From assembly GCF_010993735.1 (NCBI RefSeq), contig NZ_WQNI01000003.1, forward strand, positions 124,001 through 188,000: 64,000 nucleotides of DNA, in the 5' to 3' direction. Positions 1 through 7,544 of the stretch are shown piece after piece. Numbering within the stretch: position 1 is the stretch's first letter; each line of letters begins with the position of its first letter. The position numbers were made by a program, and so were the translations under genes. The notes under the pieces are model-generated. The model was given only the letters and a program-made list of their open reading frames with translations, searched no databases and was not told the origin of the DNA. The DNA is from Chelativorans alearensis. Lineage in GTDB: Bacteria; Pseudomonadota; Alphaproteobacteria; Rhizobiales; Rhizobiaceae.

Positions 1-416
1 ACGCTCTGCACCCCAAAGTCTGGATTCAGCAGCCACTGCCAGATGAGCCCTGTAACAATGAAGGAGAGCGCGAAGGGGTAGAGGAAAATCGTCCTGAAGG
101 TGTCTTCGAAGCGGATCTTCTGATCGAGCAGCGCCGCCAGAAGGAAACCGATGACCATGCTGAAGATCAGCGACAGAACGCCGAAGATCGCCAGATTTTC
201 TATCGAGATCAGCCAGCGGTTGGTATCCCAAAGTCGCTCGTATTGATCGAAGCCCACCCAGCGCATGCGTGGCAAGAGCTTGGAGTTGGTGAAGGAGTAA
301 ACGACGGTCCAGATCGTGCCGCCGAGGAAGACCACGACGGCAGTTAGGATCATCGGGATCGATGCGATCTTCGCGTTGAGGTTCCGAAAAAGTTGGCTCG
401 GACGTGCGGACGGCAT
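1..416 (-). CDS. Sugar ABC transporter permease (MalF/UgpA type), 3' end outside window
   Basis: The 138 residues present are the N-terminal part of an inner-membrane permease of a carbohydrate ABC importer. The start is the ATG at 416; a short basic cytoplasmic stretch (MPSARPSQLFRNLNAKIAS) precedes a first hydrophobic helix at about residues 20-42. A periplasmic segment with the family-typical WVGFDQYERLW follows, then two more helices to the window edge. It lies 81 bp downstream of, and on the same strand as, the sugar-binding protein gene, the usual binding protein-permease order. The rest of the gene, and probably the second permease and ATPase, lie before base 1. Substrate inferred only from the neighbour: a glucose/mannose-like monosaccharide. 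Confidence 0.85.
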   Translation of the reverse strand, partial: MPSARPSQLFRNLNAKIASIPMILTAVVVFLGGTIWTVVYSFTNSKLLPRMRWVGFDQYERLWDTNRWLISIENLAIFGVLSLIFSMVIGFLLAALLDQKIRFEDTFRTIFLYPFALSFIVTGLIWQWLLNPDFGVQS

Positions 417-497
417 GCGACGTCTCCCCCGGTGTGCCGATTGTATTTGAAGGGCCGCCGGAGCGAGTGTCCGGCGGCCAATCCGATCACCGCGTCT

Positions 498-1730
498 TCA
501 CTCGGCGCTGGCGATGATCTCGGCGAAACGCGCCTGCGCGTCCTCGGGGGTGATGTTCTTGTCGCTGAAGAACTCGGTCATCAGCCCTTCGATCTGCGTG
601 TTGGTGTCGGGGGTGATGAGCTGGTTGACCGAGGTGACGACGCCCCCTTCGAGCAGGATATCCAGCCCCTTCTTCATGCAGTCGTTGGCCGCGTTGAGGT
701 CGACATCCTTGCGGATCGGCAGCGAACCTTTCTTGAGGTTGAACGCAACCTGCGTCGTGGCGTTGAACATGACGGAGGCCAGGTCCTCCTGCGCCTTGCT
801 CTGCTCCTCGTCGTCGAGAACGGGGAAGTAGAACGCATCGCCGTCGGTCGAGATGATCTCGTTGACCCCGAGCCCCGGCAGGCAGGTGTAGTCTTCGCCC
901 GCGACCTCGCCGGCGACCTGGAACTCGCCCTGCGCCCAGTCACCCATGATCTGCCCGCCTGCCTGGTCGGTGATCACCATGTTCGTGGCCTGGTTCCAGT
1001 CTTGCACGTTGGAGCCCTCGGCCATCTCCCGGGCATCGGCGGCGGCGGCGAATATCTTGGCCACTTCCGGCCCCGCGGCGACCTCGGCATCCTTGTCCTG
1101 GTAGACCTTGAGGGTCAGATCCTTGCCGCCCAACGCGTTCATGAGCACGTCGAAGGCGCCCTTCCGTTGCCAGGGCTGTCCGCCCATCGCCAGCGGGACC
1201 TTGCCCGCCTCGCGCAGCTTCGGCGCAGCGGCGACGAACTCGTCCCAGTTGGTCGGAACCGGGATGCCTGCGTCCTCGAACGCCTTGTTCGACAGCCAGA
1301 GCCACTGCCAGGAGTGGATGTTGATCGGCACGCAATAGATCTTGCCGTCGAGCGTGCAGCTCTCGAGCAGCGACGGCGCGGCGATCACGTCCCTCCAGCC
1401 CTCGGCTTCGGCAAGGTCGGTCAGGTCGCGCACGAGTCCCGCCTCGACCAGTTCCTCGGCCTGCCGGCCATGGTTGAACTGCGTCGCCCCCATCGGATCG
1501 CCGCCGGTGATGCGGCTGATCATGATCGGCCGGGCCGTGCTGCCGCCGCCCGCGATGGCGCCGTCGACCCATTTGTGGCCGCTGGCATCGAATGCCTTGG
1601 CGAATTCGGCCACGGCCGCGGCCTCGCCGCCGGATGTCCACCAGTGGGTGACTTCAAGATCGGTGGCGGACGCGGCGGTGGCGGCGCCCAGGAATGTGGA
1701 TGCGGTCAGCAATGCTTTGAAAGGCTTCAT
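498..1730 (-). CDS. Periplasmic sugar-binding protein of ABC importer (glucose/mannose-binding type)
   Basis: A 410-residue family 1 extracellular solute-binding protein. The ATG at 1730 has a good ribosome site (GGAGG about 7 bases upstream) and begins a Sec signal peptide ending near ATAASATDLEVTHWW. The VTHWWTSGGE start of the mature protein, SWQWLWLSNKAF and PTNWDEF are typical of GtsA-like glucose/mannose binders. It captures a monosaccharide in the periplasm and hands it to the permease encoded just downstream. An upstream in-frame start would add 20 residues before the signal peptide, so was not used. Two near-identical palindromes at 1796-1842 lie between this gene and the divergent LacI gene and probably control it. 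Confidence 0.9.
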   Translation of the reverse strand: MKPFKALLTASTFLGAATAASATDLEVTHWWTSGGEAAAVAEFAKAFDASGHKWVDGAIAGGGSTARPIMISRITGGDPMGATQFNHGRQAEELVEAGLVRDLTDLAEAEGWRDVIAAPSLLESCTLDGKIYCVPINIHSWQWLWLSNKAFEDAGIPVPTNWDEFVAAAPKLREAGKVPLAMGGQPWQRKGAFDVLMNALGGKDLTLKVYQDKDAEVAAGPEVAKIFAAAADAREMAEGSNVQDWNQATNMVITDQAGGQIMGDWAQGEFQVAGEVAGEDYTCLPGLGVNEIISTDGDAFYFPVLDDEEQSKAQEDLASVMFNATTQVAFNLKKGSLPIRKDVDLNAANDCMKKGLDILLEGGVVTSVNQLITPDTNTQIEGLMTEFFSDKNITPEDAQARFAEIIASAE

Positions 1731-1795
1731 TTCTTTTCCTCCCGTTCGGGTGTCCAGGGCGGACCCGAAACCAAACACATCGGCCTCCACGCCGA

Positions 1796-1842
1796 TGTAA
1801 TCGATTGAAACCGCTTGATCCTGCGCTTTGTAATCGATTACA
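1796..1842. promoter_or_regulatory. Two LacI-type operators between binding protein and regulator
   Basis: A perfect 14-base palindrome TGTAATCGATTACA lies at 1829-1842, and a second copy with the same left half, TGTAATCGATTGAA, at 1796-1809. The CG-centred palindrome and TGTAA...TTACA form are typical of LacI-family operators; centre-to-centre distance is 33 bp, about three helical turns. They sit 65-110 bp upstream of the binding-protein start and about 90 bp upstream of the divergent LacI gene, so autoregulation plus repression of the transporter is the simple reading. Confidence 0.7.
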
Positions 1843-1931
1843 TGCTAGCTTGATTTGCAGCGGCAGGGGTGTCAACCCTTTTTCCCATGTGAACAGATTA
1901 TTTTTTTCGTGATTCGGATGAAATAGGGAAA

Positions 1932-2963
1932 TTGGAAAGAAAAACACCAAATATCCAAGATGTGGCCCGGCTTGCGGGCGTGTCGACCGCGACCGTCAGC
2001 CGGGCGATCAGCACCCCTTCCGTGGTCTCCGAGGCGACGCGCGAGGCGGTCTTCGATGCCGTTCGCCGCACCGGCTACCAGATCAACATGACGGCGCGGA
2101 ATCTGAGGCGGCGGCGCACCGGCGCCATCGTCGTCATGGTGCCAGATCTCGGCAATCCCTTCTTCTCGCGTATCCTGGCCGGCATCGAGCACGTGGCGGC
2201 TCCGGCCGGCTTCTCCGTACTGATCGTCGACACCAAGCAACCGCATGCCGAGGAAGGGCAGCTCTTCACCTACCTCCATAACACGCGCGCCGACGGCCTG
2301 ATCTCGCTCGACGGCTCGCTGCCGCGCGCGCTTCTGGAGCGGCTGGACGGCTCCAACGGCCTGCCGCCAATCGTCTTCGCCTGCGAATGGATGGCCGGCG
2401 GCCTTTTCTCCAAGGTGGTGATCGACAACGCCGCCGGCGCGGCTATGGCCGTCCGCCATCTCCACCGCCTCGGCCACCGCCGCATCGGCCATGTGCGGGG
2501 GCCGCAGGGCAATGTGCTGACGAGCGCCCGGCTCAAGGGCACGCGCGCGGCCCTCAAGGAACTCGGCCTTCGGATCGTTCCTGAATGGTTCTTCGATGGC
2601 GATTTTTCGCTTCAGTCGGGGGCCGAGGCGGCACGGGCATGGCTGGCGCTTCAAGAGCGGCCGACAGCCGTCTTCTGCGCCAGCGACCAGATGGCCTGCG
2701 GCTTCATCTCGGAGCTGAGCATGGAGGGCTATTCGGTGCCGCGGGACGTCTCGGTGGTCGGCTTCGACGACATCGACATCGCCCGCCGCTTCATCCCGTC
2801 GCTGACGACGATCCACCAGCCGCGCAACGATATCGGCGCCGAGGCCGCCAAGCTGCTCATCGAGCGCATCGGCAACGGTAAGGCCGCCGCGCCCGCCGTG
2901 GAGGAGGTGCTGCCGGTGGAGCTGGTGGCCCGCGAGAGTTCCGGACCGGTCGTGCCGCACTAG
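1932..2963 (+). CDS. LacI-family transcriptional regulator of the sugar transport locus
   Basis: A 343-residue repressor: N-terminal HTH (IQDVARLAGVSTATVSRAIS, residues about 7-26) with hinge helix, then a periplasmic-binding-protein-like effector domain (VVMVPDLGNPFFSRILAGIE; GFDDIDIARRFIPSLTTIHQP near the end). The start is TTG at 1932, because the only later ATG falls after the HTH and the reading frame offers no upstream ATG or GTG; AGGGAA lies just before it. Divergent from the sugar-binding protein gene with matching operators between them, so it most likely represses that transporter in the absence of sugar, and perhaps the downstream epimerase gene. Confidence 0.9.
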   Translation: MERKTPNIQDVARLAGVSTATVSRAISTPSVVSEATREAVFDAVRRTGYQINMTARNLRRRRTGAIVVMVPDLGNPFFSRILAGIEHVAAPAGFSVLIVDTKQPHAEEGQLFTYLHNTRADGLISLDGSLPRALLERLDGSNGLPPIVFACEWMAGGLFSKVVIDNAAGAAMAVRHLHRLGHRRIGHVRGPQGNVLTSARLKGTRAALKELGLRIVPEWFFDGDFSLQSGAEAARAWLALQERPTAVFCASDQMACGFISELSMEGYSVPRDVSVVGFDDIDIARRFIPSLTTIHQPRNDIGAEAAKLLIERIGNGKAAAPAVEEVLPVELVARESSGPVVPH

Positions 2964-2964
2964 G

Positions 2965-3061
2965 GCAATTCCAGGAAGTGGAAACCGGTTTTCCGTCCGG
3001 AATTGCGACAAGACAAGGAGTTAGACCAGTTCATCGATTCCCTGAAACGATGAACTGGTCT
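2965..3061. repeat. Intergenic palindromic repeats: GGCAATTCC element and 14-bp hairpin
   Basis: Directly after the LacI stop, 2965-3007 reads as an imperfect palindrome (GCAATTCC...GGAATTGC with central GTGGAAACCGGTTTTCC), a repeat style common between rhizobial genes and resembling the one at 13125-13169. It is followed by a perfect 14-bp inverted repeat (AGACCAGTTCATCG at 3023-3036, its complement at 3048-3061, 11-base loop). No T-run follows the hairpin, so it may be a transcript-processing or repeat structure and not a classic terminator. Confidence 0.6.
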
Positions 3062-3086
3062 GAAAATTCACTGGAGTAGAGGGATC

Positions 3087-4097
3087 ATGACGGACGAATT
3101 GAAGAAGATCGGCACGTTCGAGGGGCGCGACGTGTTTGAGGCGACGCTTGAAAGCGAGACGGGGGTCAGCATCGCCGTCATCGGCTATGGCGCGGTGATC
3201 CGCGACTGGCGGGTGCCGGTCGAGGGCGGCATGCGTTCCGTGGTGCTGGGGTTCGACCGTTTCGAGGATTATCCCGCCCACAGCCCCCATTTCGGTTCGA
3301 TAGCCGGCCGCGTGGCGAACCGCATCGGCGGTGCGCGCTTCATCCTGAACGGCAGGGAATACAGGCTGCCGGCGAACGAGGGGCCGAACCATCTGCACGG
3401 CGGGCCGAAGGGGCTTGGCAGGCAGGTCTGGGATATGGCGCTTCTGCCCGATGAAGGGGGGGTGCGCCTTTCGCTGTCGAGCCCTGACGGCGAGATGGGC
3501 TATCCCGGCAAGCTCGACATCTCCGTCACCTACAGGCTTGCCGGTAACCGCCTGCGCATCGATTTTGCGGCAGATACCGACGCACCGACGCCGGTCAACA
3601 TCGTCCAGCACAATTATTTCAACCTGATGGGTGAGGGCGATGTGCGTGACCATTTGCTCCAGGTCGCAGCCAACGCCTATACGGTGCCGGGAGACGACCT
3701 GATTCCCACCGGCGAGATCAGGCCTGTCGCCGACACGCATCTTGACCTTCGCAAGCCGCGCCCTCTGAAAGACGAGGCGGGAGAACCGGTCGCCTACGAT
3801 AACAATCTGGTGCTCGACACCGGTCGCGATCTTTCCGCCCCGGTGGCAGTCGCCACCGCGCCGGACGGCTCGCTCACGCTGGCCTTGAAGACGGATCAGC
3901 CGGGCCTGCAGGTTTATACGGGTGGCATGATGAACATCCCTGTTCCGGGGCTCGGCGGGCGGCGCTACCCGCGCTTCGGCGGGCTCTGCCTGGAAGACCA
4001 GAATTTTCCCGATGCCATCAACAATCCGCATTTTCCGAGCCCGGTGGTAACGCCGGAGCGGCCGTATCGGCACTGGTGCGAGATCGAGATTGGGTGA
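3087..4097 (+). CDS. galM: Aldose 1-epimerase (galactose mutarotase)
   Basis: A 336-residue cytosolic mutarotase that interconverts alpha and beta anomers of aldoses. Family landmarks: a NHLHGG motif near residue 95, QHNYFNL near 171 (the two catalytic histidines) and LCLEDQNFPD near 302, holding the catalytic glutamate. Length is normal for the family. The ATG at 3087 follows GGAGTAGAGGGATC. It lies downstream of the LacI gene on the same strand, separated by repeats, and probably equilibrates the sugar imported by the upstream transporter. Confidence 0.93.
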   Translation: MTDELKKIGTFEGRDVFEATLESETGVSIAVIGYGAVIRDWRVPVEGGMRSVVLGFDRFEDYPAHSPHFGSIAGRVANRIGGARFILNGREYRLPANEGPNHLHGGPKGLGRQVWDMALLPDEGGVRLSLSSPDGEMGYPGKLDISVTYRLAGNRLRIDFAADTDAPTPVNIVQHNYFNLMGEGDVRDHLLQVAANAYTVPGDDLIPTGEIRPVADTHLDLRKPRPLKDEAGEPVAYDNNLVLDTGRDLSAPVAVATAPDGSLTLALKTDQPGLQVYTGGMMNIPVPGLGGRRYPRFGGLCLEDQNFPDAINNPHFPSPVVTPERPYRHWCEIEIG

Positions 4098-4144
4098 AAA
4101 GTTTAGAACGATGAATTAATTCAGGTGGAGTCAGGTGCGTGCCT

Positions 4145-4263
4145 TCACCCTCGTCCGTCGACAGGCTCAGGATGAGGGTGAAGGCAAGGCGACGTTGCTG
4201 CAACCTTCGGCCTAGACGGATCGGTGCAAGCACCAGCCCTCATCCTGAGCTTGTCGAAGGACG
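4145..4263. repeat. Pair of inverted dispersed repeats (CCCTCATCCTGAGC... type)
   Basis: Bases 4236-4262 (CCCTCATCCTGAGCTTGTCGAAGGACG when read in two halves) match the reverse complement of 4150-4180 at about 25 of 27 positions, and the first copy is itself flanked by a short inverted TTCACCCTC/GAGGGTGAA. This is the well-known alphaproteobacterial intergenic repeat. It fills the gap between the converging galM and purU genes and may act as a bidirectional terminator. Confidence 0.6.
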
Positions 4264-4295
4264 GGGGCGCCCCGCCATCCACCCATCCGGCCCAC

Positions 4296-5156
4296 TCAAC
4301 CCTTCGAAAACACCACCGTCTTGTGCCCGTTGAGCATCACCCGGCTTTCCAGGTGCAGCTTCACCGCCCGCGCCAGCACCCGGCTTTCGATATCCCGCCC
4401 CGCCGCCACGAAGTCCTCCGCGCTCATGGCATGCGTGACCCTTTCCGTCTCCTGCTCGATGATCGGCCCCTCGTCGAGGTCCGGCGTCACGTAGTGCGCC
4501 GTGGCGCCGATGAGCTTCACCCCGCGCTCGTACGCCTGGTGGTAGGGCTTCGCCCCCTTGAAGCTCGGCAGGAAGGAGTGGTGGATGTTGATGATCTTGC
4601 CGAAGAGCCGGTTCGACAGCGCGTTGGAGAGCACCTGCATATAGCGGGCGAGGATGACGAGGTCGGCGCCCGTCTCCTTTACCAGCGCAAGCAGTCTCTC
4701 CTCCTGCTCGGCCTTGTTCTCCCTGGTCACGGGCCAGTGGTGATAGGGGATGCCCTCCGCCTCCGCCGTCGCCCGCGAATCCTCGTGGTTGGAGACGATG
4801 GCAACCACCTCGGCATCGAGCCAGCCGACGCGGATCTGATAGAGGAGGTGGAGAAGCGCGTGGTCGAACTTCGAGACCATGATGACGATCTTCGGCCGCC
4901 GCGAGCGGTTGGCGAGCGCCGTCTTCATGTCGAAGCGGGCGACGGCCGGCTCCAGCGCGCGGGCAATCGCATCGCGGTCCACGCCATCGGGCGCGGTAAA
5001 CGAGATGCGCATGAAGAAGCGGTTGGTCTGCCGGTCCCAGAACTGGTTGGACTCGGCGATGTTGGCGCCGAGGGCGGCAAGCTCCGTGGTCACCGCGGCG
5101 ACGATGCCCGGACGGTCCTCGCAGGAGAGATTGATGTCGAAGGTATTTTCGCTCAT
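4296..5156 (-). CDS. purU: Formyltetrahydrofolate deformylase
   Basis: A 286-residue cytosolic enzyme that hydrolyses 10-formyl-THF to formate and THF. Residues 1-80 form an ACT regulatory domain (SCEDRPGIVAAVTTELA), and 85-286 the formyltransferase-fold catalytic domain with INIHHSFLPSFKG and the LDEGPII aspartate. The start at 5156 (MSENTFDIN) gives the family's normal length; the frame is open upstream but not homologous there. It is the last gene of a minus-strand run mocD-mocE-mocF-panB-like-purU. Rhizobial genomes keep PurU next to oxidative demethylases, where it recycles THF and vents one-carbon units as formate; that role is inferred here. Confidence 0.93.
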   Translation of the reverse strand: MSENTFDINLSCEDRPGIVAAVTTELAALGANIAESNQFWDRQTNRFFMRISFTAPDGVDRDAIARALEPAVARFDMKTALANRSRRPKIVIMVSKFDHALLHLLYQIRVGWLDAEVVAIVSNHEDSRATAEAEGIPYHHWPVTRENKAEQEERLLALVKETGADLVILARYMQVLSNALSNRLFGKIINIHHSFLPSFKGAKPYHQAYERGVKLIGATAHYVTPDLDEGPIIEQETERVTHAMSAEDFVAAGRDIESRVLARAVKLHLESRVMLNGHKTVVFSKG

Positions 5157-5206
5157 GGGCTGGTCTCGGCAGGTGCTGGAAGATGAGGGTTCAGGGTATT
5201 TATCCC

Positions 5207-6010
5207 CTATTGCGCCTCCAGCCAATCGCGGAAGCGGGAAACCGTCTCCCCGTCCGCCTCGACCTTGTGCCCGGCCTGCGGATAAGCGCCCGAGCGCACA
5301 TCGTCGGCGAACTCGCGATAGGCGCCGATGCGCTCCGCCTGCAGGCGGGCGTACTCGGCAGCGAAGTTCCGGTAGGTCTTGGCATGCCGCGGCACGTGGC
5401 CCGTATTGGCGCCCAGCACGTCGTCGGAGAAGAGGTACTGCGCATGGCAGCCGGCGCCGGCGCCCATGGAGATCATGAAGAGGCCGGTGCGCCTGGAAAT
5501 CTCGCTGGCGATCGCCTCCGGCACCACCTCGATCTCCGCCGCAAACGCCCCAGCCTCCTCCAGCGCCCTGACCTGCTTCCAGACGAGCTGCGCCGTCTCG
5601 AACGTCTTGCCCACGGCCTTGAAGCCGCCCGTCCACGTGGCCTTGGAGGGAATGAGGCCGACATGGCCGCACACGGGAATGCCTTCCCCGGCGAGCCGGC
5701 GGACGGTCTCCGTGCCTGCCGAGCAGTAGACCGCGTCCGCCCCTGCCTTATAGAGGCGGAAGGCCCAGCGGATGAAATCCTCTGCCGTGCCGATCTCGAA
5801 GAAGTTGTCACCGGGGACGGCGAAGACCGTGGGCGCGGCATCCCGAAAGGTGGGGTCGAGCATCAGGGAAGGTGGCACCGACACCATGTCGATCTCCGCC
5901 CGCTCGGCGGCCTCTGCTTCTTCCAGCGTTTCCACACGCAGCATGGCGAGCTGGCGCCGGCCGCGCAGCGCGCGCAGGTCGGCGACGGTCTTCCTGTTCG
6001 GCCTTTTCAT
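5207..6010 (-). CDS. Divergent PanB-fold protein (ketopantoate hydroxymethyltransferase-like)
   Basis: A 267-residue TIM-barrel protein of the PEP mutase/PanB superfamily. Similarity to PanB is clear in the second half (GIPVCGHVGLIPSKATWTGGFKAVGK, EIEVVPEAIA with the catalytic glutamate, GHVPRHAKTYRN). The metal-binding GDS aspartate of PanB is replaced by SVP, the LADLPF aspartate region is rearranged (AVPGDNFF), and the active-site lysine (VKIEGG) is missing (VYCSAG). It is therefore unlikely to be the housekeeping pantothenate enzyme. It overlaps mocF by 4 bp and precedes purU by 50 bp, so a role in handling the one-carbon unit from MocDEF demethylation is plausible but unproven. Confidence 0.8.
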   Translation of the reverse strand: MKRPNRKTVADLRALRGRRQLAMLRVETLEEAEAAERAEIDMVSVPPSLMLDPTFRDAAPTVFAVPGDNFFEIGTAEDFIRWAFRLYKAGADAVYCSAGTETVRRLAGEGIPVCGHVGLIPSKATWTGGFKAVGKTFETAQLVWKQVRALEEAGAFAAEIEVVPEAIASEISRRTGLFMISMGAGAGCHAQYLFSDDVLGANTGHVPRHAKTYRNFAAEYARLQAERIGAYREFADDVRSGAYPQAGHKVEADGETVSRFRDWLEAQ

Positions 6011-7200
6011 GCCGGCACCCCTTTCAAAACCGTTTTCAGATTGACCGCCGGGTCCTTCAGCAGCGCGGGGTCCGGCCTGAGCCTCTTTTCCATGATCATC
6101 TCGGCGAGCCTGATGTCCTTGGCGACGGCATTGCCGCTCCCCACCCCGCTGGCCGAGACGAGGCGGCCGGCATCGTCGCGCTGGAACAGGATGAAGGCGC
6201 CGCCACCGAGATCGCGGCGGACATGGCCGAGCGACGGATCGGGCAGGCCCGCCACCTGCAAAGTGAGGTCGTACTGATCGGACCAGAACCAGGGCACGCG
6301 GGCATAAGCCTCCTCGCAGCCCAGCATGGCGCGGGCGGCATGCGCGCCCTGGTCCTGCGCACAGCGCCAGCTTTCCAGCCGCACACGCGCGCCGTTGAAC
6401 GGGAAGGAGCAGCAGTCGCCGGCGGCGAAGATGTGAGGATCGCCGGTGGCGAGCCGACCGTCGACGACGATGCCGTTGGTGACCTCGAGCCCGGCCTCGG
6501 CGGCAAGCCGCGTCTCGGGTTCGGCGCCGACGCCGGCCACCACCATATCGGCCCCGATCGTGCGCCCGTCGGCAAGGGTGATGCCGTTGGTGCGCACTTC
6601 GGCCACACCCGTACCGAGGATCAGTTGGACGCCCTCCGCCAGGTGCCGCTCGGCCATCGCTTCGGCGATCTCCGCCGGCACGATGCGCGCCATCAGCCGC
6701 TCCGCCGCCTCCACCACGGTGACCTTCGCCCCAAGCTTGCGCGCGGTGGCGGCAAGCTCGAGGCCGATGAAGCCGCCGCCGATGATGGCGAGCCTGAGGC
6801 CCGGTCCGAGCGCGTCGAGAATGCCGCGCGCGTCATCGAGGCTGCGCAGGGTGAGTGCCGCCTCCATGCCGGGGAAGCGGCGGGCCCGCGCCCCGGTGGC
6901 GATCAGAAGCTTTTCATAGGGCAGGGCGCTGCCGTCCGAAAGCCGCACACGCCGTTCCGCGCGGTTGATGCTCTCCACACGGCTGCCGCGCATCAGTGCG
7001 ATTTCGGCCTCCGCGTAGCGCGCCTCCTCGGCGATGATCTTCGGTGCCGTCGGCGCCGTCTTGGAAAGGGGCGGGCGCTCGTAGGGCAGGTGGGGCTCCG
7101 CGCCGATGAGCGCTATACCGCCTTCGTGCCCTGCCTCGCGCAGCGCGAAGGCGGCGCGCACGCCGCATTCGCCGGCGCCGATGATGAGGATGTCGCCCAT
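6007..7200 (-). CDS. mocF: MocF-like ferredoxin reductase (FAD/NAD(P)H oxidoreductase)
   Basis: A 397-residue flavoprotein of the rubredoxin/ferredoxin reductase type. It has an FAD-binding GAGECGVRAAF at residues 7-17, HLPYERPPLSK typical of BphA4-like reductases, a second dinucleotide site IIGGGFIGLELA near 145, and the FAD-contacting FAAGDCCSF near 275. It passes electrons from NAD(P)H to the Rieske ferredoxin encoded 6 bp upstream, which feeds the MocD oxygenase. Start ATG at 7200; its end overlaps the PanB-like gene by 4 bp, indicating translational coupling in one operon. Confidence 0.88.
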   Translation of the reverse strand: MGDILIIGAGECGVRAAFALREAGHEGGIALIGAEPHLPYERPPLSKTAPTAPKIIAEEARYAEAEIALMRGSRVESINRAERRVRLSDGSALPYEKLLIATGARARRFPGMEAALTLRSLDDARGILDALGPGLRLAIIGGGFIGLELAATARKLGAKVTVVEAAERLMARIVPAEIAEAMAERHLAEGVQLILGTGVAEVRTNGITLADGRTIGADMVVAGVGAEPETRLAAEAGLEVTNGIVVDGRLATGDPHIFAAGDCCSFPFNGARVRLESWRCAQDQGAHAARAMLGCEEAYARVPWFWSDQYDLTLQVAGLPDPSLGHVRRDLGGGAFILFQRDDAGRLVSASGVGSGNAVAKDIRLAEMIMEKRLRPDPALLKDPAVNLKTVLKGVPA

Positions 7201-7206
7201 GGCGCT

Positions 7207-7521
7207 TCAGCCCACGTCGATGAAGACGCGGCCGTCCTCGACCTTGACGGGATAGGTCTTCAGGTTGACGCAGACCGGGGCGCCCTTGGCCTCCCCCGTG
7301 CGGTAGTCGAAGCGGCCGTTATGCTTCGGGCACTCGATGATGTAGTCCATCACCAGCCCGTCCGCGAGAAGTGCGTGCTCGTGCGTGCAGATCCCGTCCG
7401 TGGCGAAGAAATCGTCATCCGGGCTGCGATAGATGGCGAAGGTCTTTCCGTCGTGGTCGAAGCGGATCAGGTCTTCCTCTTCCACATCGTCGACGGCACA
7501 CGCGTCCACCCATTCGGACAT
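7207..7521 (-). CDS. mocE: MocE-family Rieske 2Fe-2S ferredoxin
   Basis: A 104-residue soluble Rieske protein. The cluster ligands are visible as C-T-H (ICTHEHALL, about residue 42) and C-P-K-H (ECPKHNGRF, about residue 64), i.e. CxH and CxxH. The sequence (VDACAVDDVEEEDLIRF, FAIYRSPDDDFFATDG) is characteristic of the MocE family, defined by the ferredoxin of rhizopine degradation. It carries electrons from MocF to MocD. Placed between the two partner genes with gaps of 6 and 23 bp. Confidence 0.93.
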   Translation of the reverse strand: MSEWVDACAVDDVEEEDLIRFDHDGKTFAIYRSPDDDFFATDGICTHEHALLADGLVMDYIIECPKHNGRFDYRTGEAKGAPVCVNLKTYPVKVEDGRVFIDVG

Positions 7522-7544
7522 GTCTTGCCTCCCTTGGTTGCGGG

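Noticed and set aside
393-1808. Long plus-strand open frame of 471 codons opposite the sugar-binding protein gene
   Set aside because: It is the antisense shadow of a clear binding-protein gene in high-GC DNA; no domain, no ribosome site.
3021-4073. Minus-strand open frame opposite galM
   Set aside because: Arg/His-rich shadow of the recognised epimerase gene.
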